64,000 nucleotides of DNA from Bubalus kerabau (GCF_029407905.1 NC_073625.1:172256240-172320239), one strand, 5' to 3'. Shown: positions 12,291 through 24,397, counted from the first letter of the stretch. Notes: generated by a model from the sequence alone, not told the origin. Translations and numbers: made by a program.

Positions 12291-14034
12291 CTTATTGTCA
12301 TGGAGAGAAACACAAATAAACCTACAGTTGATCTACAAGAACATCAAAGCAAACCACAAGGTCAAAATCCATTTGTCCTGCTTGCTACAATTTCTACAAA
12401 TGACTGCATTTGGCAGTCAGGACCCATTAGTACCCAAAGGTACAGTCTGCACAGAACTGCGAAAAACACACTTATATCCTTGGTTTGACAAGATTTCAAT
12501 GGGAAGAACTAGCCAGCTTCTGCCTCTAAATGATGGCATTGACTTTCCAATGTAACACGGGTAACTTTTCTCTATCAGGAACTCCATCAGCTCCATAGTC
12601 AGTTCTAATTACCTTAGAGATGCGTTATCTCCCAGTTCACCTTCTGGGAATGGCAGGCAGCCCACTGTTTCTCTCTGTTTAGCCAAGCCCAGGGGATGGG
12701 ACTGTGGTTCTCACTGCCAAGAGGCAGTTATTTTACTGGAGTTAAAATAAACCTCAAAAGCCAGCCTTTGTAGGGTTTGGGAAACAAGGTTTTATATCTC
12801 AAAAACCTTAAGGAAAATTAATTCTATAGATTGGTAGTAATTAAAAAAAATCATATTGCTGGTTCTTTTTTTTTAAGAAGTTAGGTGAATTGTGGTGTAT
12901 CCTTAGTTCCCTTTGACTTGGCTTTGTCAGGGAATAGCCAGGACACCTGTCTTGGCTGGCACTGGAGAGCTTTCAGGAAAACCACTTCAAAACTGCAGCA
13001 GATTCTGTGCCTCGTGCGGGAGGGCAGTTACATGAAAAAAGAGAAAAGCAGAAATTACAAAGACTTTCTGAAAGATTTATAAGAATGGTATGATGGATTT
13101 TTCGACTTTATAAAATACAGAGTGCTTTAAAGAATGTCATCTTTTATCATAGCCGGTCTCATCCCACCCACATAAAGATAAATGTTATTTCATCTAATCA
13201 GAGTTTCTTTCACATTTATTTACAGTCAATTCCATTATTTCACTTGATGTGAACTTTCTATTATATTCTCCTCTATTATGTAAGTGAGCTGATTATGCAA
13301 CCAAGAGGTCGGTAAATATGGGAATTATTATAAGATCAACATTTTTTACAGCTCAGGTTGTTTGTGGAGTAACAAAGAGAAGAGAAAAAAAACTCTTTGT
13401 TTTCCAGTCTGCCCTGGATTCAGTTTTATCATTCCTAGGTTAGATTTATAAATGCCTGACTCTTAATCTCTTTTACAAATTAGCTTGGATCCTTAGTCCA
13501 AATGTGAAAGGAAATTAGGTTTTGCTTTAAAACAAGGCTATAGACAATAGCAAAAGAAAATACTAAAACAAGATACAGTTAACTACAGCAAAATCTCAGT
13601 TACTTAAAACCCATCAATAAGGAATTTGTGATAGTTCAGAAAGCCACAAGATCCAAGTGCACCTTTGGCCTAATTGTGTAAGAGCTTGCTAAAGCAGGTA
13701 CTAATAGAAAAGTCTTTTTTTTTTTTTTTTGAAAGAGAAGGCTGAAACTTGTTTCTGATACCTTTAATAAATTTTAGATGTTTACAATACCAAATGATTT
13801 CCTAGTTATAAATAATTCTTATCCATAACTTAAGTCCCCTGAGCCATCGCTAAGTAAACCTTCCTTGACCTACTTAAAGGATTTGTTATAGTGATGAAAG
13901 CGGCCTTTCATTTATGAAATGAAAATAGTTTCCTTTGAGCAAATCATGTTGTTGGATGTTCTGCTTTAAGTACATAAGGTCCAGAAGCAGTTTGCAGGGT
14001 TATAACCCCCTTCTGCCAACTAGGCCCGTTATTT
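12291..14034. other. Unique intergenic sequence upstream of PAQR9
   Basis: No repeat I can name apart from a poly-T run at about 13717-13731. No coding exon is recognised. Small open frames at 12295-12555 and 12885-13082 have no recognisable content and lack exon signals I would trust. Confidence 0.5.
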
Positions 14035-14150
14035 ACCGTTGTGGCGCTTCCACTTCCTTATCTGCAAAATGGGAAAAATAATAATACCTAAATGATTTTT
14101 AAAACTGTAAAGCACTTAGAACAATGCCTGGCTCCTTAAATGTTAGCCTC
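14035..14150. repeat. MIR SINE
   Basis: The classic MIR core is CTTATCTGCAAAATGGGAAA followed by AATAATACCTA and TGTAAAGCACTTAGAACAAT, then GCCTGGCTCCTTAAATGTTA. Bases 14151-14840 after it are unique, with rising CpG content. Confidence 0.82.
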
Positions 14151-14886
14151 TATTGTCATGACACTACACAGCAGGTCAGTGATGCAAATCAGACTCAGTC
14201 ACACCCTCAGGGCATCGCTAAGAGAAACTTCCGCGAAATGACAAAACATTTTACAGGAGGCAGGTTTTTTAGCCCCTCTTTTCACAAGGCTCAAGGGCAT
14301 ATTTTCACAGCGCAGTGCATCACAACCGTTTTCCATTCTTCAGTCTCCCTTTCTTCTGGCCTCCAGCCACTCAACCTAGCCTGCCAGGTACTTCTGCTAA
14401 ATTATGCATAAAGCTTTTTCCAAGCCACCCCTCCCAATCTCCACGAATTCGTCTCCGTTCTCTTTTCAATTAGGGCTAGAACGCACCTCCTCCCTGAGGT
14501 CTTCCGTCATCAACATCCTCCGCTTATAATCAGTCCTTGCGACTCGGGCACAGCTCTGCTTGGGAATCCCTTCTTAATAAATTTCTCAGATCATTACAGG
14601 CTTTCCGAATCCCCTGGTCTTCATCTGAAATTTTTCATTAAAATGCTGAGTTTGAGCAGCCCGCCCTGAGTTGTAGGACTCTGGGCTCCAAACAAGATTC
14701 CTAGTTAAAGACACAGGAGCACGGGTGGGCTGCGACCCCGGAGGGCTGGTGATCACGACCACAGGCCAGTTTAGAGGGCCGTTCGTTTGAATCGGACAAG
14801 GACGAAAGGAGGTTGGTGACGCACCTGAATAAGTCCGCTAGACGAAAGGAGATAAACTAACGCTTGACATGGTGCTGAGAGTGAGA

Positions 14887-14932
14887 ACCGCGCGCGCGCG
14901 CGCGCACGCACGCACAGACACACACACACGCA
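14887..14932. repeat. Alternating CG/CA purine-pyrimidine repeat
   Basis: A run of CG dinucleotides passes into CGCA and then CA repeats. Almost every step alternates purine and pyrimidine over about 45 bp. Such tracts are known to favour left-handed Z-DNA and are often length-variable. Confidence 0.85.
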
Positions 14933-15486
14933 AAGAGAGGAGCAGTCCCAGGTATCTGACAACGACACGGCCTGATCCAGACGCGGCCTCAAAGTCCCCA
15001 GATTGCCGGAGCGCCCCCACCCGCTCCCGATATTACGGTCGGCGCATCCCTGCGCCCTGCCCCGGCTCGGACTCGCCCGCCGCTCTCCCCTCACCCTCTT
15101 CCCCGCCTTCTGCGGCCGCAGCTCCCCGCCCCCCGCGAACGCGGCTCCCCAGTGTCCTCTCGAACGCCCGCGTGGCTGTCGGGTTTCGAATCCCGAAGCC
15201 GACCCTCGCCCTCGGAGCGGGCCGCCGAGTCGCTGGCGCAGCCTTTGGCCCCAGCATCAATCATTAACGGGCCAGCTCGGGCTTCGGCGACCCGAGGAGC
15301 AGGGTAGGGATGGTACGGAACTCGAGACCGGGGACAACTCTATCCCCCGAGGCGGCCGCGAAACACTAGCCGGGGAGGCCCCCGCCCTCCCTCGGTGCTC
15401 CCGTCCTTCCCTCCCTCCAGCGCCTCCGCTCCCCCCATCCCCGCCTCCCGAGCCGGGGGCGGCGGCGTCTGCGCCCGCACCGCGCG

Positions 15487-15573
15487 ATGCCCAGTCACCG
15501 CAGCAGCGCCGCTGCCGCCGCAGTCAGTCGCGCCGCCGCCGCTGCCGCAGCGCGGGCGGCCGCGAGCCGGTAG
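15487..15573 (+). other. Upstream ORF, 28 codons, alanine-rich
   Basis: An ATG at 15487 opens a 28-codon frame, mostly Ala with Ser and Arg, that ends at TAG 15571-15573, about 260 bp before the PAQR9 start. If the leader includes this ATG it could lower translation of the main frame. The ATG context is modest, the composition is what CCG/GCC-rich DNA gives in any frame, and the leader extent is unknown. Confidence 0.4.
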
Positions 15574-15641
15574 CGGGGAGCCTGGCGAAGGGGCCGCCGA
15601 GCCCCGCGGGCTCCTGCCGGTTGGTACGCGGCTTGAGATCG

Positions 15642-15674
15642 ATGATTATTTGTATTTATTTCTTTATTTTTTAG
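15642..15674 (+). other. Upstream mini-ORF in A/T-rich patch
   Basis: ATG at 15642 followed by nine hydrophobic or aromatic codons and TAG at 15672-15674. The stop coincides with the AG of a pyrimidine-rich stretch (TTTATTTCTTTATTTTTTAG) that looks like a splice acceptor, so this piece may instead be removed as intron. Confidence 0.35.
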
Positions 15675-15830
15675 GAACGGTTGTTCAGAGGCTCTGGTCT
15701 CCTCCTGAACCTGCAGCGACGCCCCCGGCGCGCGCACAAAGGCTCCGACGGCGGCCGGCGGGGACTGGCGAGCGCGCCGGAGCCGGCGCCAGAGGTCGCC
15801 GGTGCGCGTCCTAGCCAAGCCCTGGGCACC

Positions 15831-16955
15831 ATGCCGCGGCGCCTGCAGCCCCGGAGCGCGGGCACAAAGGGCCCGCCTGGCACGACCGCGGCGGCTTCGG
15901 AGGCCGCCTCGCGTCCCCACGCCTTGGCCTCTCCGGCATCCGCCAAGCCGCTGCTGCGCTGGGACGAGGTGCCCGACGACTTCGTGGAGTGCTTCATCCT
16001 GTCGGGCTACCGGCGGCTGCCGTGCACTGCGCAGGAGTGCCTGGCCTCGGTGCTGAAGCCCACCAATGAGACGCTCAACTTCTGGACGCACTTCATCCCG
16101 TTGCTGCTGTTCCTGAGCAAGTTCTGCCGCCTCTTTTTCCTGAGCGGCCGCGACGTGCCCTTCCACCATCCGTGGCTGCTGCCGCTGTGGTGCTACGCGT
16201 CGGGCGTGCTGCTGACCTTCGCCATGAGCTGCACGGCGCACGTGTTCAGCTGCCTCTCGCTGCGCCTGCGCGCCGCCTTCTTCTACCTGGACTACGCGTC
16301 CATCAGCTACTACGGCTTCGGGAGCACCGTGGCCTACTACTACTACCTGTTGCCAGGCCTGAGCTTGTTGGACGCCCGGGTGATGACCCCGTACGTGCAG
16401 CAGCGCCTGGGCTGGCACGTGGACTGCACGGGCCTCATCGCCGCCTACCGCGCGCTCGTGCTGCCCGTGGCCTTCGTGCTGGCGGTGGCCTGCACCGTGG
16501 CCTGCTGCAAGAGCCGCACCGACTGGTGCTCTTACCCGTTCGCGCTGCGCACCTTCGTCTTCATCATGCCGCTGAGCATGGCCTGCCCCATCATGCTGGA
16601 GAGCTGGCTCTTTGACCTGCGCGGGGAGAACCCCACGCTCTTCGTGCACTTCTACCGCCGCTACTTCTGGCTGGTGGTGGCTGCCTTCTTCAACGTGAGC
16701 AAGATCCCCGAGCGCATCCAGCCGGGCCTCTTCGACATCATCGGCCACAGCCACCAGCTCTTCCACATTTTCACTTTCCTCAGCATCTACGATCAGGTGT
16801 ACTACGTTGAGGAGGGCCTGCGCCAGTTCCTCAAGGAGCCACCGGACGCGCCCACCTTCCTGGGCACCGTGGGCTACATGCTGCTGCTGGTCGTCTGCCT
16901 GGGGCTGGTCATCAAGAAGTTCCTCAGCAACGCCGAATTCTGCAGTAAAAAGTGA
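15831..16955 (+). CDS. PAQR9: Progestin and adipoQ receptor family member 9 (mPR epsilon)
   Basis: A 374-residue single-exon frame. The start MPRRLQPR is recognisably the mammalian PAQR9 N-terminus, and ATG 15831 has A at -3. The frame is open upstream to 15681, but that extension contains no ATG, so I reject it. Residues 1-45 are Pro/Ala-rich and weakly constrained. From residue 80 there are seven to eight hydrophobic segments (about 84-104, 115-139, 147-178, 205-226, 239-259, 278-292, 303-322, 342-363). PAQR/HlyIII signatures are intact: E80..N83..H87 in the first motif, S133..H137 and D154 in the second, and H308..H312 in GHSHQLFH. H137, H308 and H312 match the zinc ligands of adiponectin receptors, and H137-D154 spacing equals theirs. 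Sequons lie at N79 and N288. Family knowledge: PAQR9 binds progestogens and neurosteroids at membranes, signals through G proteins and has been linked to hepatic fatty-acid metabolism. From memory, human PAQR9 is about 377 residues. The gene looks intact. Confidence 0.96.
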   Translation: MPRRLQPRSAGTKGPPGTTAAASEAASRPHALASPASAKPLLRWDEVPDDFVECFILSGYRRLPCTAQECLASVLKPTNETLNFWTHFIPLLLFLSKFCRLFFLSGRDVPFHHPWLLPLWCYASGVLLTFAMSCTAHVFSCLSLRLRAAFFYLDYASISYYGFGSTVAYYYYLLPGLSLLDARVMTPYVQQRLGWHVDCTGLIAAYRALVLPVAFVLAVACTVACCKSRTDWCSYPFALRTFVFIMPLSMACPIMLESWLFDLRGENPTLFVHFYRRYFWLVVAAFFNVSKIPERIQPGLFDIIGHSHQLFHIFTFLSIYDQVYYVEEGLRQFLKEPPDAPTFLGTVGYMLLLVVCLGLVIKKFLSNAEFCSKK

Positions 16956-19900
16956 GCCTCCTCCTTGGGGGAGGCTGCCGGCTCGCCCACCAGTTTGTTG
17001 GGAGTTTCTGTTGTTGGTTTGTTTTGAAGTTTTGTCGTGTTTCCTTCTTTGCTTCAGGAGGGTGCTGCGAAACCACAGGGGGAAAGTCCAGCAAGGCAGG
17101 AGGGTCTCAGCGCACCTGGGGCTTTGGAAGAGGGAGGTGGGGCAAATGGGAGGGATAGGGCAGCTGGTTCTTGGCCTTGGAGAAAATTCAGATGGTGTCT
17201 GTGGCATCAGGGATTCTTCTAAGGCAGTGAATAAAACCCCCACTAAAACCCCAAACGGTTCGATTTTCCAGTCGTCTTCTCCGCCAGAGGTAATAGCAAG
17301 TGACACTTGTGAGGTCAGGCATGGAGTAAAGAGGGTAAGTACACGAAATCCCTGGGTACTTCCATTTGGTTCTGAGGAATGCTTGGATTTGTCGAGGAAT
17401 AGACCTTTGTAGAAAATCAGCAAGGAGACACAAACCCAGGGTTTAACGTGCTAGAAAATGCATGGACTGTGAACACATGTTAATTATTTCAAAATGTTTT
17501 CTCAGATGTTATTTAAATAGTAATATATACAATGGTTTTTCATAATTTATCAAAGCCTGTGATCTGCACTGAATTTTCTTTGTCATGTAGTTTTGAATTT
17601 TGCAGCCCTTCTGCATTGCATACACTTGAACTGGACATCAGGGCAAGCTGCTTGAGAGTTCTCAGCTACTTTTTTTACACAGTATTTTTTGGAGGCCTAT
17701 GTGTGTCATGATACAACTGTAAATTATTCTACTGTAGGGACTCTGGTTAAACTATTGAGAAGGAGCTAAATGGTTTGTATAGATCCCAGATTCCTGTTTA
17801 CTTTAATGTATTCCATAAAACCCATCTGATTTTTTTTTTTTTTGCTTTGTTTTTAATCTTATTCTCTCCTTCTCTACTAATTTAAATTGCCACTGGAATA
17901 AATGTGCCTTTTGAAGCAATGCCCAAATGACTGGTCCTCAAAAATATCAATGGTTTCTTACATGGAGAGAGCAGTAGAAGTAAGCTTTTCTTACTTGATT
18001 GCAAATCAAGGTTTAACATTCCACTCAGGAGGGTAGGAAGATGATGCTGGTTGTTTTTGGTAGGACCGAAAGTTGCTTACCAGGACATGCAGAACATTTG
18101 CCTTCTCTACAAGGAGAAGGAACCAATCCACTACTGTAGCTCTGGTTCCTAATGTAGTCACTGGAGAATGTGACTGTGCCCATCTATCCTTGCTTAAAAT
18201 TAAAATCATAGTATTCAGGAATAAATGTGGCAGTTGTGTTATGAAAAGTCAGGAGTATATTACTTGAACTGTAGATTAAGCTAAATAAGATGACCTTTCC
18301 CTAGTTAAGCACTGAAGTCTCATTTGGGTCCAGACTATGGCAATGAACGGCAGTCACCCTAAGTCATTGAAAAATTTGGGAAACACATTGCTGAGATCCT
18401 GTCTGACAACCACATTGGCCAGTGTTACTTAAGATAGTTCTCATAAATGCTATCCTGGTCCTCAGATGGCAACTCTAGATTAACACAAACTAGTGAGGTG
18501 ATTTAAATGCTTATCACACTTCCTGACGATTCCTTTTGGTGAAGAGCCAAATAAGTCATTGAATGGGGAAGTCTTGACTTCACAGTATAATTTAGATCAA
18601 GCACAGAAGGTAGATGAACACTTACCTCAGCACTGGTAGGCTGGTGCTCCTGTCAAGACTGCTGTTTTTGTTTATGCTTTTAATCGCTGCTGTATTTGTA
18701 ATCAGAGAGGTTCGGCACAGCTCCCTGGAGGAACCAATATCCTTATGTGTTAACTGCACACAGACGTAAACTTTATGTATGTCTGTATTTGACCTAGGAC
18801 CTCTTAATGGGACCATGAATACACTTTCCAAGTCTAATGATAGGTGTCAGTGTCTCATCTTTGGCAAAGTGCAAGGAGATTCCTGTTAGGTTACGTTACA
18901 GAGACTGAGAGTTGTGCCTGCTACGGATGTTAATACTCAGCTGTAACTTCATTCGGAATGTGTGTTCAAGGACAGTTGTGGAAATCAGGCTATTTCTGCA
19001 GGCAAACTCATTTGCATGTCATTGCTGTCTCTTCTAGAACCCCAAAGAATGTTGGTTTGGAAACTAGATGAACAGGTTGAGAAGTATTTTGGGTCTTCCT
19101 GGTAAAATAGTGATCTCCTTTTTCAGAAGAAACTTTCTAGAGACAGACTTCTAAAAAATGTCGATGAGTTTGAGAAATTAAGCCCCTATCTGTTGTTTTA
19201 AATTTTTGTTGGCGATCTTCCAGGCTCTCAAACAAAATTCTCTTCTTGCCCTGTGTCTTTGTCCTTAAGCAGAGGCCACTTAAGGATAAAATTATACCCA
19301 TATCATTTTCAAGTGATTATGATGCATGAGCTCAGTAAGATGACACACTTTTCCCCTGGAAGGTTTCTGCAGAGTGAAGTCTCACTTTCGTTCCCTTTGT
19401 CTCTTCCTTCCCGCACTTTCCCTTTCCTACTCCATCTTGGTTTTTTATGTACCACAGACAGCATTGACAAAGGACATTCTGGTGGAAAACAGTGGTTTGG
19501 CTTTACTTTGTGTTCCAATAGGTACCCTGTTACACTACATAAGACCAAGGGATGATTTGTGAAACTATTTATGTTATTTGCTAAATGATATCAGATTTCA
19601 GTCAAGGTAAAAGATGATTTTTGAGAATCAGCAAATATTTACTCAGTCTCCACATTTGCATGGAACTCTCCAGGTGTATTACATATTTCAGGGATAATAT
19701 GGCAATCACAATATAATTGCTTGTAAAATATTTTTTCATGTAAAATGTTTTTTTACACTCTCCATGTTGCTACATCCTTTAAAATTCAGTCTTAGTTTAT
19801 AGTGTTCAGCTGTTCAAAATGTAGCACAAATAATAAGTCAAAATGCACTCCTTATCTCTGTGCAACCTATTTCAGCAGTAGAATTTTGAACCCTATTATG

Positions 19901-20706
19901 TAATGCATTTTATTTTTACTTGTTAGTCATGATCTAGGTGACATCTCAAGGAGTAGTCATGCCTGGGAAATGATGGTGTTTGACTTGCATGCCTGTCACC
20001 CCGTGGGTTGGTCTCTGGAACTGACTCAGGCTGACTTAATTGGCCAGGGTGGAGGGGGTCCCCTTCTTTCCTGTCACTCTTGTGTCTGCACCTTCAGGTG
20101 AAGAGGGTGACCTTCCCAGAGAGAGGAAGTGAGTTCTTCAGTCATGTCATGAGTGGCTTGTAAAAATAAACGAGATCTTTCCCCCGGCCATATACTTTCT
20201 ATAAATAGCCCGGGAAGAAAGTGTGGGGCTTCACAGCTGGCCAGAGTGGCCTTCCCATGTTTCCATTCATAAATCCTGCCTGTAAGTGATTGCAGTCAAA
20301 ACCCATTTCACCTAATTCATCTTACTGCTGCAGGGGAATCATTCTGAAGAATGCAAAATCTGGGGATGGAGATGATTTTTGTAACTTTTTCTGATTTGGT
20401 GCTGAATCTGAGAGGTAACAGCAATAATAAGCAGGGATTTTAATCTTCAGATCTCTTCACAACTTGATTTAATATGCAGAAAACTCTAGTAGGAGAAAGA
20501 TACTGTAGGGATTATCTCCATTTCAGGGTTATACCATTGGTCCCCCAAGGTGACAGAATGTGGGGATGGTTGTGTGCTCAATTATGTTTACTAATTCACA
20601 TGGCTATGATGCCTGGCCAAGCATATTGACACTAACTGGATATATATTTTTTCCTCTTTTAATTGATTACCTTATAATTACAAAACAGCAAGGTTAGAGA
20701 TGGCTG
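16956..20706 (+). other. PAQR9 3' flank, probable 3' UTR, repeat-poor
   Basis: About 3.75 kb without any recognised interspersed repeat follows the stop codon. AATAAA hexamers occur at 17230-17235, 17897-17902, 18220-18225 and 20165-20170, so a long or alternatively ended 3' UTR is possible. I cannot choose between the sites without transcript data. No open frame here resembles a known protein. Confidence 0.55.
20199..20208 (+). promoter_or_regulatory. MEF2-like / TATA-like motif
   Basis: CTATAAATAG fits the MEF2 consensus YTAWWWWTAR exactly and contains TATAAATA. The surrounding 19900-20350 is repeat-free with moderate GC. Whether it acts as an enhancer or promoter is inference only. Confidence 0.3.
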
Positions 20707-20717
20707 TCCTTGAATTT

Positions 20718-20939
20718 GGGCTTCCCAGGTAGCACTAGTGGTAAAGAACTTGCCTGGCAATACAGGGGACATAGGAGATGCAAGTTCAATCCCTGGGTCA
20801 GGAAGATCCCCTGAAGGAGGGCAGGGCAACCCACACCAGTATACTTGCCTGGAGAATCCCACGGACAGAGGAGCCTGGCTGAGTACAGTCCATAAGGGCG
20901 CAGAGTCGCACATGACTGAAGCGACTTCACACACACACA
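20718..20939 (+). mobile_element. Bov-tA SINE
   Basis: Forward element starting GGGCTTCCCAGGTAGCACTA and ending in a (CA)n-like tail. The perfect target-site duplication TCCTTGAATTT lies at 20707-20717 and 20940-20950. Confidence 0.92.
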
Positions 20940-20950
20940 TCCTTGAATTT

Positions 20951-23900
20951 AGATTATAATGTTGTAAACAAAATGTTATTATTAACCACTTAAGTACTTT
21001 TTATCCTCTTGAGTTGAAGTTGTTGAAGTTCACCTGTTGAAGTCTGCCATTGCTAATTTCACTCTGTGAGAGTCCTGTGAGCCGATTTCCATTTTTTTGT
21101 TCATGTAATGCCTTTAGTGATCATTGAGCACCTTCTGCATATAAGATGCTGGGCCAGGAACAATCCATATCATTACAGCCGTTACCCTCTGCTGGTGAAA
21201 CAGAGGTAGGAATACTGGGAAAAACCCTCTGACCAGGGACCCAACTCTAACCTTGGCCATAAGCACAATGTCCTAAGCCACTGAGTTTGGTTCTTTTCTC
21301 CTATTAGTCTAAGAACAATGCATAGAATCTTATTTCAATTAACATCTTAATTTACCCACAATTGATTTCTTTCTTTTTTTTCTTTAGTTTTCTTCCTTCC
21401 TTCCCTTCTTTTCTTTCTTTCTGATTCTAGGTCTGTGTGAATATTATAGGTAAAAATAACTAGAAAGTTTAATGAATAATCCAGGTGAAGGGAGATAAGG
21501 CATATGCACAAAGAATTGAAAAATTTGTCATCACTACTAATTAATAAAGGTAATCTATAAATAACAATCACTTTTGGAAGGTTCATAGTGTTCATATCAC
21601 TATGAAGTAAGATTCATCCAAAGTGCCTAGACTGTGATATTATTAAGTGTGCATTTCATAGATAGTGTAATTAATTTTTTTTAATGTGAACTTAAATGCT
21701 TATATCTCCAAAGATTAGCTAAGATTAACTAATGTTCTTTAGCTTTTCCCCTCCTTTAGGAGTGTTGTAAACTATGTACCTTGTTTCAGAAAAAAATTAA
21801 CCTGGGGAAAATTATCTAGAAAAAAATACCAGATGTGAAAAAGCTAGGAAGAAGCATGGGAAAGGAAGAATGAGGAGGATTCGATTCACACAGTCAGAAT
21901 GGGACAAGTTTAATTACGGACAGTTTTGCCTGAGTTTTACATTTTGTCCCTAGAAAAGCATGTGCATTCCCAGGGCGTTCGTGCTCATATAGGCAGATGA
22001 AGAATTCTGTTTGTCAGTCTGACCACATCCTGTAGATTTTGACCTGAGCACAAGCACCTCGGTATATTTTAAGTAGCACATGTACCCGTGGCTTCGTGTC
22101 TTTAATTTGTCTCCATAAAATTAGGACATAAGGCAGAAAGGCATGAGAGGATAGCACCAGCCAATTTTTAATCACCTTTTGAATCATTTTCTTGAAGGAC
22201 TGCCAATACTCTCTGACATATATCTAACAGAAAGCGAACGAGTCTAGACACACAGAAAAAGGAAACAATCATTGGTGGACGCTTAGTACTGCTGTACTGT
22301 GTTGTGATAATCTGCATGTCTTCCTACAGAAGAGTTTATCCTTCAATATTATGAATAACTGTTTCTTACTTGTGAAAATAGATGTCCACTCTTCTTAGTC
22401 ACTATGCCAAAAGCCAATGCAAATTTTTGTCGTCATTAGAAAAGGGACAAATGAATTGCATTTCTGGTTTGCAGATTTCTAACCAGTTTGTGGACTTTTT
22501 GTTCCCAAACAGCTTCTTCAGAGTCTGTCAGTGAGTTGCAGAATTAGAGTGTTTATTTATAGGTTAGAGGCCAAGAATGCTTATTTGGCTGTTAATTGTG
22601 GCAGGATGTGACTTTTTAAAGCTCTGAACACATACCTAGATGCAGCAGAAATGCTCACATATTGACTATTTAACTCAGTGAAACACAGCTTTGGGTTTGA
22701 GCTTTTGAAAATGTTTCCAATGTACTATGCTTCTAAATGCAGAAGCTTCTAAAGCTTCTAAATGCACGACCTTTAATATTTTTTGTTCTTGAACAATCTC
22801 TGAAAGCTGTTCCAAACATGACATTTCTTGAATGTGTAACATTATTCTCGAATGTGTAAAAGGGGCTGGCCACCTTTCTCACGCCTTACACTCCACCTAA
22901 AATATGCAATAAGCACTCAAGCAGGAGTCGGGGGTGGGGGGTGTCTTCGGATGGTTTTTAACACATCCTGAAGAAATGGCCCTTCTCCTCACAGCTCACC
23001 ACAACCTTGAGAAAGGACCCCATGTAAATAACCCTTGTTTCCAGATGAAGAACAGGGACACATTGATTTTATTTCTTCTTTTAGGTCAATCTCTAGTTAG
23101 ATAGCATGATCTGTTTGTAGTATGTTGGATGCAAAAATGAAAATTAATAGGCAAAATTTTTAGAGAAGTATTCTAATTTTATATTTAAATGTTTATAATA
23201 GCAATTTGTTTGTAAAAACTGGCCTTAGCACACAGATGAGAACCAGCGCTTTTTGGAAAGCCTCATCTTTGTCCTGGGAATTTAATCACCTGGAGCTCTT
23301 ACCCAAATGATAAAGACCTAGGAGGTCTTGAAACATGTAAATAGTGTATAGTTTAAAGATGGATAAAAATCATTTTCTAAAACAGAAGAAAACAGGTCAG
23401 CTATGTTATAGGTGTGTCACTAGGCTGCATTTAAAAGTCTTTTCAAAATTCTATTATAGTTAGAAATGTCATTAAATGCACTCTTCCAACAAGGCTGAGC
23501 ACAGACGGTCCACTTTTCTACCAGGTTTGTTTCCTTTTATGGAGGCTATGAGCAAAACTAAGCAACTGAATACCAAGGCAATACAGAAATGAGGCCCAGT
23601 TCACTTTGATGAGGGTTCAATCATCAAACGTAGTAGGCTTGTGGATAACATAGCCAGGAAAATGTGCAGCCCTGGACACTCCACTCCTGGTTTCTCTGGA
23701 GCAGAAAGAAGAATAAAGCCTCATGCCATCCAGGAAAAGGCTCTATTTCAGGGATAGGGGAGGATACCATGCCCACTCTTCTCTCTAAATAAAGCACCTG
23801 CTAGCTCTGAGCTCTGTCCATTTCAGCCTTCTCCCAGACTGTGTCCACCACCCTCAAAGCCTCCACTTGCCACAAACTCAGCCTTGAAGACAAAAGGTTT

Positions 23901-24397
23901 CTAAAAGGATTCCATGTGTATTTAGGCCTTCTCAAACCATCTGCCTTAGGAGGTTCATCCATTTCTAAAGTAAGGCTTTAAGTACAACGACTGCAGTCAA
24001 ATTTACAAGGAAGCACAACCAGCAGGTCCCCATCTGCAGTCATTCATTGAAGGGCCGTACACATTCCCCCCTCAGGTCAGAGGCAGAGAGGATTTACCAG
24101 TGACCAAACAGAGACCTCCTTGTGTCAGTATTTTTTAAGTTCATTTAATGGTGTTAATGGAGGAGAGTAAAGGAAAATGCAGGCATGAAAAAAAAGACAC
24201 TGAATAATGTTTTTCCACTGCTTGTTAAATTAATTCTTCTTAAGCGACCTTAACTCCAGTCACCACCTACATCCTAATTTAGCTAGCTGGCGAGGCTTTC
24301 TCAGGGTGTGTGAACAGGGACTACAGTATGGTTTCAAATCGTTGGTAAATTCTCCCAGAAAAGCATTATTTAATCATAATCCCATATGACCTGATAC
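20951..24397. other. Repeat-poor unique sequence
   Basis: Nearly 3.5 kb without a confidently named repeat. A C/T-rich tract occupies 21366-21424 and a short reiterated GCTTCTAAATGCA motif lies near 22728-22765. MIR-like scraps are possible near 21115-21170 and 22980-23060. No gene is recognised. Confidence 0.5.

Larger units (their letters stand above)
14840..16960. promoter_or_regulatory. CpG island covering the PAQR9 promoter, leader and coding region
   Basis: GC content and CpG frequency rise abruptly near 14840 and fall just after the PAQR9 stop codon. The segment 15000-15640 has many GC-box-like CCCCGCC/CCGCCC runs and no TATA box where one would be expected, the usual layout of a dispersed CpG-island promoter. 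I cannot place the transcription start from sequence alone. An A/T-rich patch at 15638-15673 interrupts the island. Confidence 0.85.

Noticed and set aside
15003..15674. 223-codon forward frame in the PAQR9 CpG island
   Set aside because: Low-complexity Pro/Arg/Ala composition typical of GC-rich leader DNA; no domain.
15681..15830. 50-codon in-frame N-terminal extension of PAQR9
   Set aside because: The first codon is TTG and no ATG lies in the extension. The conserved MPRRLQPR start at 15831 has A at -3 and matches the family N-terminus.
15495..17423. 642-codon open frame on the minus strand across PAQR9
   Set aside because: It is the antisense shadow of a GC-rich, strongly biased coding region. 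The product has repetitive Glu/Ala/Gln composition, no known domain, and runs through promoter, coding and 3' sequence.
20199..20208. TATAAATAG as a genuine downstream promoter
   Set aside because: No initiator, exon or open frame follows. Kept only as a weak regulatory motif.
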